Shown in pieces: positions 47,736 through 60,189 of a DNA stretch of 64,000 nucleotides. Position 1 is the first letter of the stretch. Every line of letters starts with the position of its first letter. Below the pieces are notes generated by a model. The model ran no database searches. It was not told where the DNA came from and saw nothing but the letters and a program-made list of their open reading frames with translations. Position numbers and translations under genes: made by a program. This DNA comes from Spinellus fusiger (Eukaryota > Mucoromycota > Mucoromycetes > Mucorales > Phycomycetaceae): positions 62,001 to 126,000 of the forward strand of contig JALLLS010000057.1 in NCBI GenBank assembly GCA_025094145.1. The letters are read 5' to 3'.

Positions 47736-48855
47736 ATGGCTCCCTCACTGTGGCTCATTATTGTATTCTTAGCTGTCTGCAGTGTCGTGTGCGCTGATAT
47801 CAGTGCCAATGAAAAGGTAGTGGAACAAGCCTCACAGGCACTCATGTGTTCCTTTCTTTGTTTTTGTTTTGTTCCTGCAGTGGACAACCGATGCCTTGAT
47901 AGACACCTCATCAAAAGACATGTCTCAATGGGAAGAGGGCAGAGTGGAGCTAGGCCAGGAGGACCAAAGAACCAACGAAGAGTCCTTTTTCATGTCCCTG
48001 CTGATGATTATCGTCTCTGAAATTGGAGACAAGACCTTTTTAATAGCGGCCATTATGGCCATGAAGCACCCCCGCCTTGTTGTGTTTGCTGCTGCGTTTT
48101 CGTCTCTTGCTCTAATGTCAGTGCTGTCGGCTGTTCTGGGCCATGTTCTGCCCAGTCTCCTTCCCAAGCAGTACACAGATGTCATGGCAGCCCTCCTGTT
48201 CTTGTGCTTTGGTCTGCGGATGATGTATGAGGGCTATACGATGGACGGCCAACAGGGTGCCGAGGAGATGTCAGAAGTGGAGCAGGAGTTGAAGGAGGCA
48301 GAGGAGAAGGAAAAGACAGGGAAAATGGAGGCCATGGAAGTGGGTGGCATGGAGGCAGACAAGGAAAAGGAAAAGGTCAAGGATGGCCTTATGAATCTTA
48401 TGCAGTGGGTGTTTTCGCCTGTGTTTGTTCAGACATTTGTCCTGACCTTTCTGGGTGAATGGGGAGATCGGTCACAAATCTCCACCATTGCTCTTGCTGC
48501 TGCCAATGTAAGCTCCTTGGTGTTGTTGGGTGTTGTTGGCTGACAGACTTCTTTCTATCTATCTATCTATCTATCTTCCTTCTGTGCTGGCCTATAGAAT
48601 GTATACTGGGTGTCAGCAGGTGTTATCATTGGCCATACTCTCTGCTCAGCATTGGCTGTCATGGGTGGCCGTATGTTGGCAGCAAGAATCTCTGTACGCA
48701 CAGGTAAACTTCTTCTTTTTCTTCACGAGGGTTATGAGGAAACATCTCTCCCATGGACTGACATTTTAACAGTCACACTGATGGGATCCGTGCTGTTCAT
48801 TCTCTTTGGCATATACTACAGCTATTATGCCTACCGAGGCCAACAGGATTCTTAA
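47736..48855 (+). CDS. GDT1: Gdt1/TMEM165-like cation transporter
   Basis: Four exons, 47736-47816, 47881-48507, 48598-48703 and 48773-48855, 298 residues. A signal peptide is clear (MAPSLWLIIVFLAVCSVVCA). Two copies of the UPF0016 motif are present: SEIGDKTFLIAAIMAMKH in the first half and GEWGDRSQISTIALAA in the second. Several hydrophobic spans surround them and a charged Glu/Lys loop joins the halves. Family members carry Ca2+ and Mn2+ into the Golgi for glycosylation and ion balance. Intron 3 is 69 nt and lacks an in-frame stop, so a retained form would gain 23 residues. The spliced form, with RTVTLMGSVLFILFG, fits the family better. It starts only 112 bp after the CNBP-like gene. Confidence 0.92.
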
Positions 48856-48940
48856 TAAACTGCTGTCTGGATTTAAATAACCATTACGTCATCATCCACC
48901 ATAAGGACTGAACAGTGTAAACAAACCACTTCCTTAGTCC

Positions 48941-49347
48941 ATGTCTTCTTTCTGTGTCTCCAACTTTGCCACTACCACTGCTCTTTCCGTCTCCAGTGCC
49001 CATGCCAAACAACGCTCGGTGGCACTGTACCGTCAATGGCAAAAAGCAGTAAGTGCGTCATTAGGACTGTAGCCTCATGTCGCCAGGTACCAGAGATAAT
49101 GAAGCTGCATGAGATCAACCTGCCCACCTCGCAAGTCAGAGCCAAGATTAGACAGGAGTTTGAGAAGCAGCGTGCTGTGGAGGACCTTGCTACAAGGGAT
49201 ATTATTATTGCCAAGGGACACATGGAGTTCCAGGAGACCATCAATGTGTGGAAGCAGAACAACCATATTATGGGCTACTTTGCTGCTGATGAGGCAGCTC
49301 CCCAAGCAACCACCTTCTTGGAGAAGTTCTATGCAGGCAGATCTTGA
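48941..49347 (+). CDS. NDUFA6: Complex I LYR subunit NDUFA6 (B14)
   Basis: Two exons, 48941-49048 and 49087-49347, 122 residues. The LYR-type region is VALYRQWQKA, with the VPEIMKLHEINL segment and a QEFEKQRAVEDLATRDIIIA stretch that fits the LYR fold. The end KQNNHIMGYFAADEAAP fits the NDUFA6 C-terminus. It is an accessory subunit of the mitochondrial NADH dehydrogenase and binds acyl carrier protein. Its presence shows a fungus with complex I. The gene starts 85 bp after GDT1 on the same strand; the intron is 38 nt, very short even for fungi. 3' ends meet IDH1 with 189 bp between. Confidence 0.9.
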
Positions 49348-49536
49348 AGAATTTTTCCCCTTTCTTTTTATTCTTCTTTTGTGTGTGTGTGTGTGTGTGT
49401 GTGCTATCTTCCCACTAATAAAAGAGATGACATTACATATATTTTTATTCTTCTTCTATCGTGTAGCTTATAAAATAGCACCTGCTTCTTTATATAGATA
49501 CAACAATACTGTTATGTAAGAGAGGGAGAAACTTCC

Positions 49537-50907
49537 TTAGAGCTTGTTGATGACAGCAGCAGTGAATTCCTTGGTGGTGTGCTTGCCACCAATATCAGCA
49601 GTACGAGCAGAACCTGATTGGATGGTTTCGTAGACAGCATTGGAGATGCGGTTGGCATGTTCGTACAGGTTCAAGTGTCTCAACATCATCACAGAAGAAA
49701 GAAGCATGGCTGTGGGGTTAGCAGCGTTCTTGTCCTGCAAGTCAAGGCCAACATGACGACATCCAGGCTCAAAGATGGCGTATTCACGGCCAATGTTGCA
49801 ACCAGGGATGATACCGGGACTTCCGATCAAACCAGCACCCTATCAACCCACACACACACACACGCACACACACACACACCAAGACACACCAAGACACACA
49901 TAGAAGGATAGATGATTAACAAAAGAGAAAACAGAACAATAAAAAGATACTTACCACATTGGAGACAATGTTACCGTACAAGTTGGGCATGACCATCACA
50001 TCAAACTGCTGGGGACGAGACACCAGCTGCATGGCAGTGTTATCCACAATCATATCATTGTACTCAATGCCATGGTGCTTATACTCCTTTGCTACTTCAC
50101 GACAGGTGCGCAAGAACAAGCCATCGGCCAGCTTCATGATGTTGGCCTTGTGGACAATGGTGACCTTTTTGCGGTTGTTCTTGACAGCAAAGTCAAATGC
50201 AAACCGAGCAATGCGCTCTGTCTTTGTGCGGGTGACAATCTTCAGGGACTCCACAACACCAGGCACAGGCTGGTGCTCCAGTCCAGAGTACTCACCCTCG
50301 GTGTTTTCACGGATAATGGCAATGTCGACATTGCTTAGGCGAGAAGGCACACCAGGCACGTTCTTGCAGAGAGAGAGGGAGGCGTACATGTCAAGGTCCT
50401 TGCGCATAGTGACGTTGAAGGACTTGTGGCCGAGCATGGAGGTGGGGGTGAACATAACACCCTTGATGCCCACCTTGTTGCGGCGGAGAGAGGCCAATGA
50501 TTCCTGGAACAAGGCGTCATCGGAGGAGGTGAGACCAGAGACATCGTATTGTTCGAATTCAACAGGGACATTGGCAGCCTTGAAGACGTCTTTCAAGGAA
50601 GAGGCAAGCTCCTGACCAATACCGTCACCGGGGATAAGAGTGACAGTGTACTTGCCACCGTACTTCTTGGGGAAGATCTAGTGTAGGTGGTGGTGAGTCT
50701 TGTTTTTTTTTTTCTTTTTTTTTCTTGCTCTGCTATACTTACTGTGGTCTGCTCCAAGGGTGCAGGTGTAGGAAGAGTGCTGACCTGGGAGTAGGCTCTG
50801 GACACCTGGTGGGACAGGAAATAAGACGCTAGGACAAACAAACACAGGCGTCACAGCTGTTTACGTACCAAAGCAGGACGAAGAGGACGTGCAAGAGATC
50901 TCAGCAT
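49537..50907 (-). CDS. IDH1: NAD-isocitrate dehydrogenase subunit 1, mitochondrial
   Basis: Four exons, 50907-50869, 50805-50743, 50677-49955 and 49839-49537, 375 residues. The basic N-terminus (MLRSLARPLRPAL) is a mitochondrial presequence. Main blocks: VTLIPGDGIGQELA, GVMFTPTSMLGHKSFNVTMR, the NTEGEYSGLEHQPVPGVVES block, TRTKTERIARFAFDFA, VHKANIMKLADGLFLRTCRE and GREYAIFEPGCRHVGLDL. The TPTSMLGHKSFNV region and overall match suggest the Idh1 (regulatory) type of the octameric yeast-like enzyme rather than Idh2; the paralogue call is by inspection only. It catalyses isocitrate to 2-oxoglutarate with NAD in the citric acid cycle. Exons 1 and 2 are tiny. Confidence 0.9.
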
Positions 50908-51882
50908 AGTGGCAAAAACAAGTGAAAGATGGAAGCAACTTGCGCACAATGGAAAAAATTGTTTTAAAGAATCTCAGCCGCAGGGGCTAAAAAAACGATC
51001 CCTGAACAAGCGAAAAAATAATTAGGAAAATAATTAGGAAAATGAAAAAAAAAAATTATTGTCTGACTTGTTTCTTTTGTTTTATTCTTGGTGGTGTGCA
51101 CTGTGGATCAGAGTGTAGCATAGGACAGAAGATCATCACGTGATAGAAGAGACAATGAAGGATGAAAAAGAGAAAAGAAAAGAGCAGTAACATCAACAGG
51201 TGGGTTCTATTTGCTATAAGAAAATAATTAAAAAAAAAGGTTCTTTTATTTCTCTTTATCAGCCTAGCGAAGACTTAAGGATGAGAAAGAAATAACCAGG
51301 TTGTGGGGAATAGTTCACGTCATCTGTCTATTCTATTCCCCGACAATGACAGGTGGTGTGGCAAATAGCAAGACACCCAAGGGATAAGGAAAAGAGTAGG
51401 AAAACATAGAGAATGCACTCCAAAGAAGAAGACACAGTAAAAGAGACACAGTAAGAAAGGCTGTAACAATGGGGTTTTTTCTTTTCTGTGACTAGAAAAT
51501 AAAGAACAGTGGATTTCTCTTCTCTTCTTTGGTGTGGATGGCTACAGAATGGATGGATCGCTGGATTTCTATTATAAAAAAAACAGTCCTTCCAGGTAAT
51601 AGAGCAGTCCTGTTGGCTGTGGATCCTGCCCACCCTCTATCTTATACCCACAGGCGGGTCTTATTTCTTATGCTTTTTATTACACCTCCATAGTTATCAG
51701 TCCATCCTACAGTCCCAAGGAACCACAGACCCATCCCTGTCCCTCCTGCTCTCGTGTAGCAGTGACTGGCTGAATGTGACGTCACACGGCCCTCAGAATA
51801 AGTCAGAGTAGGACATAAAACGAAGACGGGGTGCATTCAGCAACATGGCCTTGTTCCATTCCACTCCACCTCTTTCCTTCTA
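50908..51882. other. Intergenic, divergent upstream regions
   Basis: The 975 bp separate the start of IDH1 from that of the amidohydrolase gene. I see no gene. A run of A/T at 51040-51060 and repeated AAAGAGAAAAG near 51165-51182 are visible. A minus-strand frame at 51328-51633 has no gene-like features. Confidence 0.45.
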
Positions 51883-53531
51883 ATGCTATCTGAGGTTCAG
51901 TCTTCTATTACCGAGACCATTGAGAGCTACAGCGATGCACTGCGCCAATTGAGTCTCAAAGTAAAGTAACATGTGTGCACAGATCTATAGAGTATACAAC
52001 ATATGTCTCTAGTGCCTCCCTCACACCCACTAACAGATCCACGGCCACCCTGAACTAAGCAGCCAGGAAGTCGAGGCGTGTGCCCTGTTAACAGACTTCT
52101 TGGAACAACAAGGCTTTCATGTCACACGCAGGGTGGCTGGACTTGAAACGGGATTCCTGGCAGAGTATGGGAACAGTGAGACAGGACGTCGTGTTGGGTT
52201 CTGCTCTGAATACGACGCCCTTCCAGAGTGAGTCTTACTGTGAGGGTGGGGAAGCGCCTCTCCTTGTAAAGAGAAGAAGAAAGGCACAGTGTTATTGACA
52301 TGTCTACTGTGCTAGTGTGGGCCATGGCTGTGGTCATAACCTGATTGCTATTGCTGGTGTGGCATGTGCACTTGCTACAAAGGCAGCCCTTGAAAAGAAC
52401 CTCATTCAAGGCAAGGTGGTGCTCTTTGGTACTCCTGCAGAAGAAACATTGAATGGAAAGGCAGTCTACTTGAAGAATGAGATCTTCCAGAGCCGTGTGG
52501 ATGTCTGTATGATGCTGGTAAAGTGTGAACAGGACAGAGGAGACCAGTGTGCCTACAAGAGAAGAAAGCTCACTGTGGCATAGCACCCCTTCTCCAGGGA
52601 TGGCATGTACCTTGGCTACTTTGCCTTAGATAAACTCACCGTCGAGTTCTTTGGTCGTGCGTCTCATGCAGGGATGGCACCCTGGGATGGCATCAATGCT
52701 GTCGATGCTATTATGCAGGGCTGGGATAATCTGTCGATGCTGCGTCAACAAATGCTGCCCACCAATCGGTAAGACATCCCAGGCATCTTTACAATGAAGG
52801 AGTCTACTCCTCACACCTTAATGATGTCTTGTGCCTCGATAGCATCCATGGTATCATCACAGAGGGTGGTAAATCAGTAAGTGAGGCGTGTGTCCCTATC
52901 ATTGTAACTTAGTGTTAGGCCAATGTCATTCCTGATTATGCATCTGCCAGCTTCATGGCTCGCTCTGTTACTCGTAAAGAGCTGGACAGCCTCAAGGAAA
53001 GACTAGAGAACTGCTTCAAGGCAGCTGCACTTGCTACTGGCTGTGACTACAAGTTGACGTGGTCTCCACTGGGTGCTACGGATGGTAAGAACAAGAAAGA
53101 GAGAGAGAAAGGAAAGATGGAAGCGTAGACTCACCCATAACCCTCAAGATGCATTCCAGAATCAGATCCTAGCCGAGTCCTATAAAAAGCACATGATAGA
53201 GAACGGCATTGTATACCCACCACCCTCGGAAGAAAGGCTGAGCTATGTAGGCAGCACAGACATGGGCAATGTTAGCTACACCATTCCCTCAATTCATCCC
53301 ATGTAAGTCGGTGCTTCTGTTGTGTCCTTTATTGACATGATTAGCTTCAGCATCCATACTGAAGCCACCAACCACACCCGTGAGTTTGCAAAGGCAGCTG
53401 CGACAGAACAGGCTCATAAGGCCTGTCTCCTTGCCTCTCGCGGTTTGTCGTTTGTAGCTGCAGAGGTACTCCTGGACAGTGCTCTGTATGAGGCTGCAGT
53501 GGCTGAATTTAGAAGGGGGAACAAACATTAA
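51883..53531 (+). CDS. M20 family amidohydrolase (PM20D2-like)
   Basis: Eight exons: 51883-51960, 52037-52227, 52316-52517, 52584-52768, 52843-52876, 52919-53084, 53149-53302 and 53345-53531, 398 residues. Metal and catalytic motifs: IHGHPELSSQE at the N-terminus, EYDALPDVGHGCGHNLI (metal His and Asp), GTPAEETLNGK (catalytic and metal Glu), then the dimerisation part GRASHAGMAPWDGINAVDA, and GSTDMGNVSYTIPSIHP with a metal His in the last third. These place it in the M20 peptidase/aminoacylase group, closest in pattern to PM20D2 and bacterial AbgB-type enzymes, which cleave acyl or beta-alanyl dipeptides. The true substrate is unknown. Exon 5 is only 34 nt. Confidence 0.9.
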
Positions 53532-53677
53532 GAGAGATCTATAAAACTAAGGAAGAAAGAACATTGGATCAAATAAAGTCTTTCTCTCTCTCTCTTTCTC
53601 TTTTATTTACATCTTTCTATTCTTCTTTATCTTTATTCTCCAAGAAAGAAACAAATACTTGTCGAGTAAAGCAGAAA

Positions 53678-54468
53678 ATGGACACGAATAAAGTGAAAAC
53701 CACAGAAAGAACAGAGAAGAAGAATGTGTGCGAATCACTTGTTCACCAAAGAACAATGTCTTGCCCTGACCTGAGCCAATGGGCTGACTTGCCTTGCTCC
53801 ACTCATGCCAAAAACTGCTTGCCAAGAAAGATTCCTAGTCCAACATCGTATGAGAAGTATTTGCCCCCTCCTGTGTATGCACCAGAAGAGAGTATTTATC
53901 TCGCCATGCCGCTGCCTCGACCCCTTCCTAAAAAAGCACCTCGTCAGCCATGCAGTAAGGAAGCAGCTATAAGCAAGGATCTTCTCTATTCCATGTGGAT
54001 ATCGCATCAGGCACTAGAGAATCTACAATGCACCTTGGAACATCCTTTTTTATGCAATGAGGAAGATGAAAAGAAAAACGAAGAAAAGAAAAAAGCAACA
54101 AGGCTTGGATCTCTACATCAATGGATGATAGAGAAACCCAACAATGCATCCATTCAAGAGCGTACAGAGTACTATGGTGAGGTTCATTTACTATGCAATG
54201 CGTGAGTTAATCCTCGAGGTGTACAGTGACGACCTACCGGGATTTGGTCAAAGCAGACAGTGGGCTGGGACACTGGATTTCTCATCATGGACAGAAACAG
54301 CCATGGAAAGATGTACCTAAACGACAGTCCCCGAGTCAATCGTATGAGTCAAGAGCATCTTTATTAGAAAGGACAAGACGCTGTTTTGGGTTTCTTGCAA
54401 GGTCCTCTCCGTGGAGTGTTCCTACACCCATGGCAATGGATACTTATGAAGAACGACCAGCAAGGTAT

Positions 54469-54526
<58 letters not shown>

Positions 54527-54608
54527 CACCCATCTATTATCACTATCACTATCCTGTATTGACTGTGGTACAATAGCATTTAGCATGACGACTGGCCAAG
54601 CAGTGTGA
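53678..54608 (+). CDS. Orphan protein with TTYRDL motif
   Basis: Three exons, 53678-54176, 54227-54464 and 54584-54608, 253 residues. The middle of the protein has a SPTSYEKYLPPPVYAP segment, a Pro/Arg/Lys patch (MPLPRPLPKKAPRQP), an acidic-basic run (NEEDEKKNEEKKK), then VTTYRDLVKADSGLGH and a PSQSYESRASLLERTRR segment. I do not recognise a domain. Short TTYRDL and SYEKYLPP-type motifs recall microtubule inner proteins of cilia, which would point to a zoosporic fungus; this is a loose resemblance. The last intron is mostly a (CTAT)n tract and the last exon is 25 nt, so the exact C-terminus (MTTGQAV) is unsure. Confidence 0.55.
54477..54527. repeat. (CTAT)n microsatellite in intron
   Basis: Thirteen CTAT units lie in the last intron of the orphan gene. 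Confidence 0.9.
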
Positions 54609-56313
54609 GGATGGAAAGCATGGATAGAAAGAAGATAAAATGATTATAGAATAACTTTCCGATCATTACACCACAACAGTACATAGCATATGAGAGGATA
54701 AGAAGTGGGCTTCTTAATATTAAGGATTCATTGGCAATGAAAGGGAGGTATTGGAGATATATTGATAAAGAAAGGTCTCCTCCCTCTGGAAGAGAAAATG
54801 ATTTTCAATGCTTACTCTTCTTCTCTATTCTTTTTGAGCTCTACCAGTCCACGTCTTGCTTGATAGTTACTATGTGTTAATGAACTATAATTAATTTAAA
54901 AGGATGAATATAGATGGAAGTTTGCCTTTAAGCTTAACTCTATTATTATTAAGTGACTCTTGATAAGAAATACTCGCCAAGCTCATGGATTTATGGATTT
55001 ATGGATTTATGGATTTATTTATGGGTAGACTCAGAAGGGTGTAGTTTATAATGAATAGAAAAGAGTCTAGAAAACACAAATAAGAATAAAACCAGTGGTA
55101 AATGTTTTGCTTTTGAGGATAAAAAGGTGAATAGTTATACATATCCACACCCAACAGAAGTATCTAATTATAAACATCAAGCAAAAGGCTTAATATTCAA
55201 GACATTGGTGCTGTTCAATACTATAAGAGATATTATTAAAGGCTAACTGTTTATTCCTGAAGAAGACTTGTTTGTTATGGTCTGCTTAAACTACTATATA
55301 GTAACATAGAAATAAATAAGATATTGATATCATAAGATCGTCCTATTAATATTTGTATTCTTACTGGTAGTAGGACAAAGTAGAACACATACAACTTATG
55401 AATCCATTACCTTTGGTTTATATTTTGCAATACATCATTATCTTGTGTGTGGAATAATAAGTATATTCATGGTTATTAAACTACTCTACTATATTTTGAA
55501 GAAAAAAAATGTGAACAACATCTATTATTGGATATGCACATCCTATTTAAAATAGTAGTTCTTAAGATACAAGCTAATATGCAGTCCCTAGAAATACCAT
55601 ATTCATTTCAATTGACGCATCCCTTTTTTTTTATTTCTTTATTTCTTTATTTATTATTATTATTATTACAAAATAAAGTAAAGTAAAAGACAGGGCTATT
55701 CTTACTTGGGTTTTTTTGTTTTGTTGTTTGCTCATCTATTTATTTATTTTCTTTATCCAGTTTTAAACATTTCTATAGAAAGAGAAAGAGAAAAAGAAAA
55801 GATGCAAGTTTGATAAAAATAAGATAAATAAAACATGGAAAGAATAGAGGAATTTATTTGTAGTTGCATTATGGAAATCCTAAAAGCAAATAATCATAAT
55901 GACCTCACTTTGAGGTTGATCTTTTCTCATTGAGTGCATATCCTTTTGATGCTGATCTCTTCAAAACATCTGATAATTAAATCTAGAATAATACAATGTT
56001 GATAGATACAATTCATGGAATAAATGAATTATAGGCTTCGTACTGATGGAGGCTGTAGTAACAATAGAGGGTAGGCTTTTCATCTTATTATAAGTGTAAA
56101 GGGAGCAATTAAATGAATAAAACAGTTTTATCCATCCCAATTTATACCTTACAGTATAATTTGTTTGTTTTCATCTGTAAACTACAGATAAGTATGTCAT
56201 GTAGGCCTAAAGATGCAGTTCAAGTGGAAAATCAGGGTCACTGAAACAAGATAGGGCGGGACGAGCAGTTTTACATGAGAAGATTTCAACATCAGATGGC
56301 GAAGTTGCTTCCT
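54609..56313. other. Gene-free AT-rich region
   Basis: I see no gene. There is a TTTATGGA tandem (54987-55020), a (TTA)n run near 55655 and a T-rich, TTTATTTA stretch at 55620-55660. It leads into the first Fanzor-type element. Confidence 0.55.
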
Positions 56314-57698
56314 ACACGCCAAGAGATCTTTAGGATATAAAAGGAAATAGTCAAACTACAATTGTTTAAAAATGACATCGATTTGAAAAGGAGCAAAAAT
56401 AAATTATGTATTCATGTTAGTTCTTAAATAAAGATTATTATGTTGATTTACCTGTAAATATCTAAATCCCGAAGGAAACCACTTTCGATGTGGCAATATA
56501 TGATATGAATGCATCAAAGAATATCTATGCTTCTCGACAGAATGGAACTGGTCGGTGGAGACCCTTTAAACACTCTTCTGCAATTGTATAGATATACTTT
56601 GATGTATTCATATCTCTGTTCCAAACAATTCCACAACCTTGGCAAGCGTGGATACTGTTGAAATTCATGAATACCTCGGTGAGGTTATTTGTGTTATAAG
56701 TGTGGCAGATCTTGAGAAAGAAAAAAAAAGACAGAGCAACTGTTAGAAGAGCTTTTTATATTGAGTTAGAGGTCAATTATGCTTAGCCTCGATATTCTAG
56801 ACTCATCAACATCAACTACAAGAAGATCTCCACCCTTTTGTCTCTTTTTTTCAATGATTGATATAAAACCCTCGTCAAACCAACACGATGACCTTTAAAT
56901 TTGGCAGCATCTTTTACCTTTATTCCTGTGCCATAAGCAATTACAGGCAGTTTGGTAGGATCGTACTCCAATATTCTTAGGTGCCAATACCCCTTTTTAA
57001 TAATAAAATAATAGTAAAAATAATGAGTCCAAGATGTATTAATGTACTCTCTATGTGTGTATGTCGTATTACCCTTGCACTGGCACCTTCTTCTTGCCTT
57101 TGCCTTTTTAACGGATTCACTGGGTTTATTATAGTAAAAGAATATACAATAGAAACTGACTAACATGTCAGACACAATAAACATACACTCACCAGATCAC
57201 AACTGTTGGTTTATATGCCAGACAAAGGCAAACAAGTTAAAGAGGGTAGAAGTTATGAAGAACAACAGACAGTGTAATTAGCAGGCATTAATATCCGAAC
57301 AGAAGAGAACAAAACGAAATTTCACAAGTCATTTGCTTAATCATAACTACCAAAGTAATGCAGACTACAACAACATCTAAAAAGAAAAGAATTGCTTAAA
57401 GAACAGTTGCCTAGTTACCAGTTGTACTCAAATCGTGTGTTGTGTTCCTGTTCATGTACCCTCTTTGATTTCCCTTACCAGACTTTGTATCCAATACTCC
57501 ATTTTGTAGTCCCTGATAGAGACCAAACAACTACAAGTTCATCTCTCTAGTAGTCTTGTTGATAACCACAGTGCCCTTTATTACAGATACTTGCAAACCT
57601 TTGATTTTAAACACAGATACACAAAAGGGAATTTTTATTGTGACGTAAAAGGAAGGAGATATCCCCGCTTAAAAGACCAGAGAAATATCCTGGTGTGT
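56314..57698 (-). mobile_element. Fanzor/TnpB-type element, left copy
   Basis: An inverted, full-length match of 60190-61574: coordinates obey 117888 minus position throughout, with no net indel and only a few base changes seen by eye. Its two ends are imperfect inverted repeats of each other (ACACxCCAxGA and, at the other end, a CTTTA-containing motif). The 1385-bp unit holds the frame described in the next entry and non-coding flanks of about 350-500 bp. It has no DDE transposase, so it either uses help from elsewhere or is a dead-end derivative. Confidence 0.75.
56525..57184 (-). pseudogene. TnpB/Fanzor-like RuvC-III/zinc-ribbon C-terminus
   Basis: The same content as 60704-61363, read on the minus strand. 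A first frame (57184-56816) ends in a VIAYGTGIKVKDAAKFKGHR block, KRRDKRVE-like text and a stop. A second (56710-56525) is a zinc ribbon with CQGCGIVWNRDMNTSKYI. Both are joined only if the intron near 56710-56790 is removed. See the plus copy for details. The N-terminal two thirds of a normal Fanzor protein are not seen. Confidence 0.65.
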
Positions 57699-60189
57699 GG
57701 CTGTCTCTATCTTTAACGAAGGGGGATCCATGACTCAACCAGGTCAATCATGATGGCTTTTTAGAGCTACAGAATTTGGCCGATAACGTGAAAATGGAAG
57801 CTAAACATACCAAGGAAAAATAATAACAAAATAAAATTACTTGCCAATGTTGTGGTATTAGTATATTAGAGTATTGTTACGTCTCAGATAGACTCGGAAT
57901 AGAGTAACAGAACAACATAATAAAATAAAAACACCTTTTCTAATACAGTGAGTAAAAGAAACGCTTGAAAGTCTTGTATTTTCCGGCAAAGATTTGTTTC
58001 ATTTTTCTTTTCCCATAATAATACACCTAACCAAAGCTAATGAGCAAACAGCTAGCCTCCTTCTAACATAAATAAATAAAAGCACTGACACATTGACATG
58101 TTGTCTTATTGCACATAAAGTATAGCTGGCATCAGTCAAGTAAAGATGACCAATCGTTTAAATGTAAATTTTACTGCAATGTCTCGTATTCTTAAGAGAT
58201 ACAGAGAAATGGGTGATTTCAATACTGGTAAGAGTAGGATACGACTATGTCCAATAAAGATCAGTATTGATGACCCTAGATACGTTGAGATGTTGAAGGA
58301 GAAGTACTATTCTGAACTGATCTTTCTTTCTTAGATGACTCTAGAAGTATATTATATTTATCAAAAAGACAATGCTAGCAGCCACAAGTGTAAGGTAGTA
58401 AGAGTTCTTATGATTTTATCTATATTTTCCATAAGCTTTGAAGTCTTTACTGTCTATTCAATAAAATTTTCATGACAAACAGGTAGAATAACATATAAGA
58501 AATAGAGTTGGCGAATTTTAAACTTGCAATTATTATTATTATTATTATTAAAAACTCACTGTACAATGTATATCCCTTATATCAAAGGTTTATACATCTT
58601 TATCATCTTTTGTTTCTTTTTCCTTTCCTTTCCTTCTCACTTTTGTATTGATCTATCTATCTATTTTAAATAAATAAATAAATAGAATTGAAGCACGGTC
58701 TCTTCCATAAGACCTGTTATTGTAAAACATTATTCATGCAATTTGGAATAATTTACATAAGCCCGATCAATGAGTAGCAGAAACAGTTTGAGAGAGATAT
58801 TCTAATGCATTCCTAATCTCTACCTTTTACTTTGAGATCTTTCAACTCACACACTGTCCACTAACAACCACCCCTCAAGGACTCTCCTTGAAGGGGGAAA
58901 TTCAATGTGAATAATCAATAGTATGAAGGATAAACACACCAAAACCATCTATAATAATAGGATGTTCTTTAGTGTTCATCTCAGTCATTGCTTTGACTTT
59001 TTCTTTTTCCAATGATATCAAGATCAAATCAAAGAGAGTGTGTTTTGTATGTATCTTTTTATTATCAGCAACAAAAAGGTGTCTTTTCTTTCTTTCTTAT
59101 TTAATCAATACTGATAGGTTACTAATAGTCATCGTGGCCAATACTATTAGCCTATTTGAAGAAGAAGAAGGGGTGTTGATATACCTATAAAAACATTGAG
59201 CATACTCTAAAAGTGATGTTCTAAGGATTCATTACCATGTCATTTCTGGAGAAAAGGAAAGGGCTTTTATGCCCATGTACCTGTATCCATACATTTACTT
59301 TTTTAATCTGCAAAGTCAATGACATTGACTTTTTGGTAAATAGAAAAAAATGCAGTATAAGTATCTGTGTCTATAGTCTATCAGAGAGAGAGAGAGAGAA
59401 AAGAAAGAATAGGTAAGAGGAGGTAAAATATATCATGGAAATATCATAGATATAGATATCAATAAATATCAATAAATATCATTGATCTCTTCACTTCTAG
59501 CACTGAAATTGAAAGAAAGAAAAAAGAAAGAAAAAAAAAAAAAGACAAATGCAGACACTCGAGTTCGGTTTGTTAGGCCAAGTCGCCTTTTAAATAGGCT
59601 CATTTGAGCTTTGAAAGACTATTCTAGCCAATCAAACAAAACACATTTATTTAGAAGCCAGAAATTGCCTGGTCAATGATGATTCTCCTCAAGTGAGCAA
59701 GAGACGGTCGTTTCCATGACGCTTGCAAGTAACTTAATTTCGGAGATGAAAGGGATGTAGGTCATTGCTGTTACTGTAGATTGTAATTCCGCAGTGCAGA
59801 CAAGTAGGTGTGGATGTATGTCATCTGCTCTTCTCTTCCAAAGTGGTCTTTCAATACCCACAGTGACAAAGAAGGCTCCATGGATCTACAGAGTAAAGAA
59901 GGAGGTGATGTACAAGTATGTACACTTCTGTAGATGGATGATGTGGTCTATTTGTTATGTTTTATTTTATTTGTTCTAATTATTGTTATTATTATTTCAT
60001 TCTAAATGGATAGTAAATCATAGATCATAGATCATAGATAATAAATAGTAAATAGTAAAAACAAGACAGTGTCATGGCAACAAGGGTCATCGATACGACG
60101 TCTCACTGCAAAAAAAAAGGGGAGGGTGGATTTATCTCGGTTGTATCTCCGCAGAACACGAAGAAGTGTTAAGTCACTCGAAATGATCT
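57699..60189. other. Spacer between the inverted elements
   Basis: About 2.5 kb with no host gene. It holds a short Tc1 remnant (listed separately), TTATTA and AAATAAAT runs, a TAGAGAGA run near 59383-59399 and a poly-A near 59525-59545. Otherwise AT-rich. Confidence 0.55.
58140..58420 (+). mobile_element. Tc1-like remnant with internal fusion
   Basis: A 62-residue frame joins a helix-turn-helix end (FTAMSRILKRYREMGDFNTG) directly to a catalytic-domain piece (IDDPRYVEMLKEKYYSEL). A QKDNASSHKCK segment like the one around the second catalytic Asp follows after a stop. A large internal part of the transposase is therefore missing, as in a deletion derivative. Flanking terminal repeats are not clear. 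Confidence 0.55.

Noticed and set aside
49537..50907. 3-isopropylmalate dehydrogenase as an alternative to IDH1
   Set aside because: The IRENTEGEYSGLEH and FEPGCRHVGLDL blocks and the mitochondrial presequence fit NAD-isocitrate dehydrogenase.
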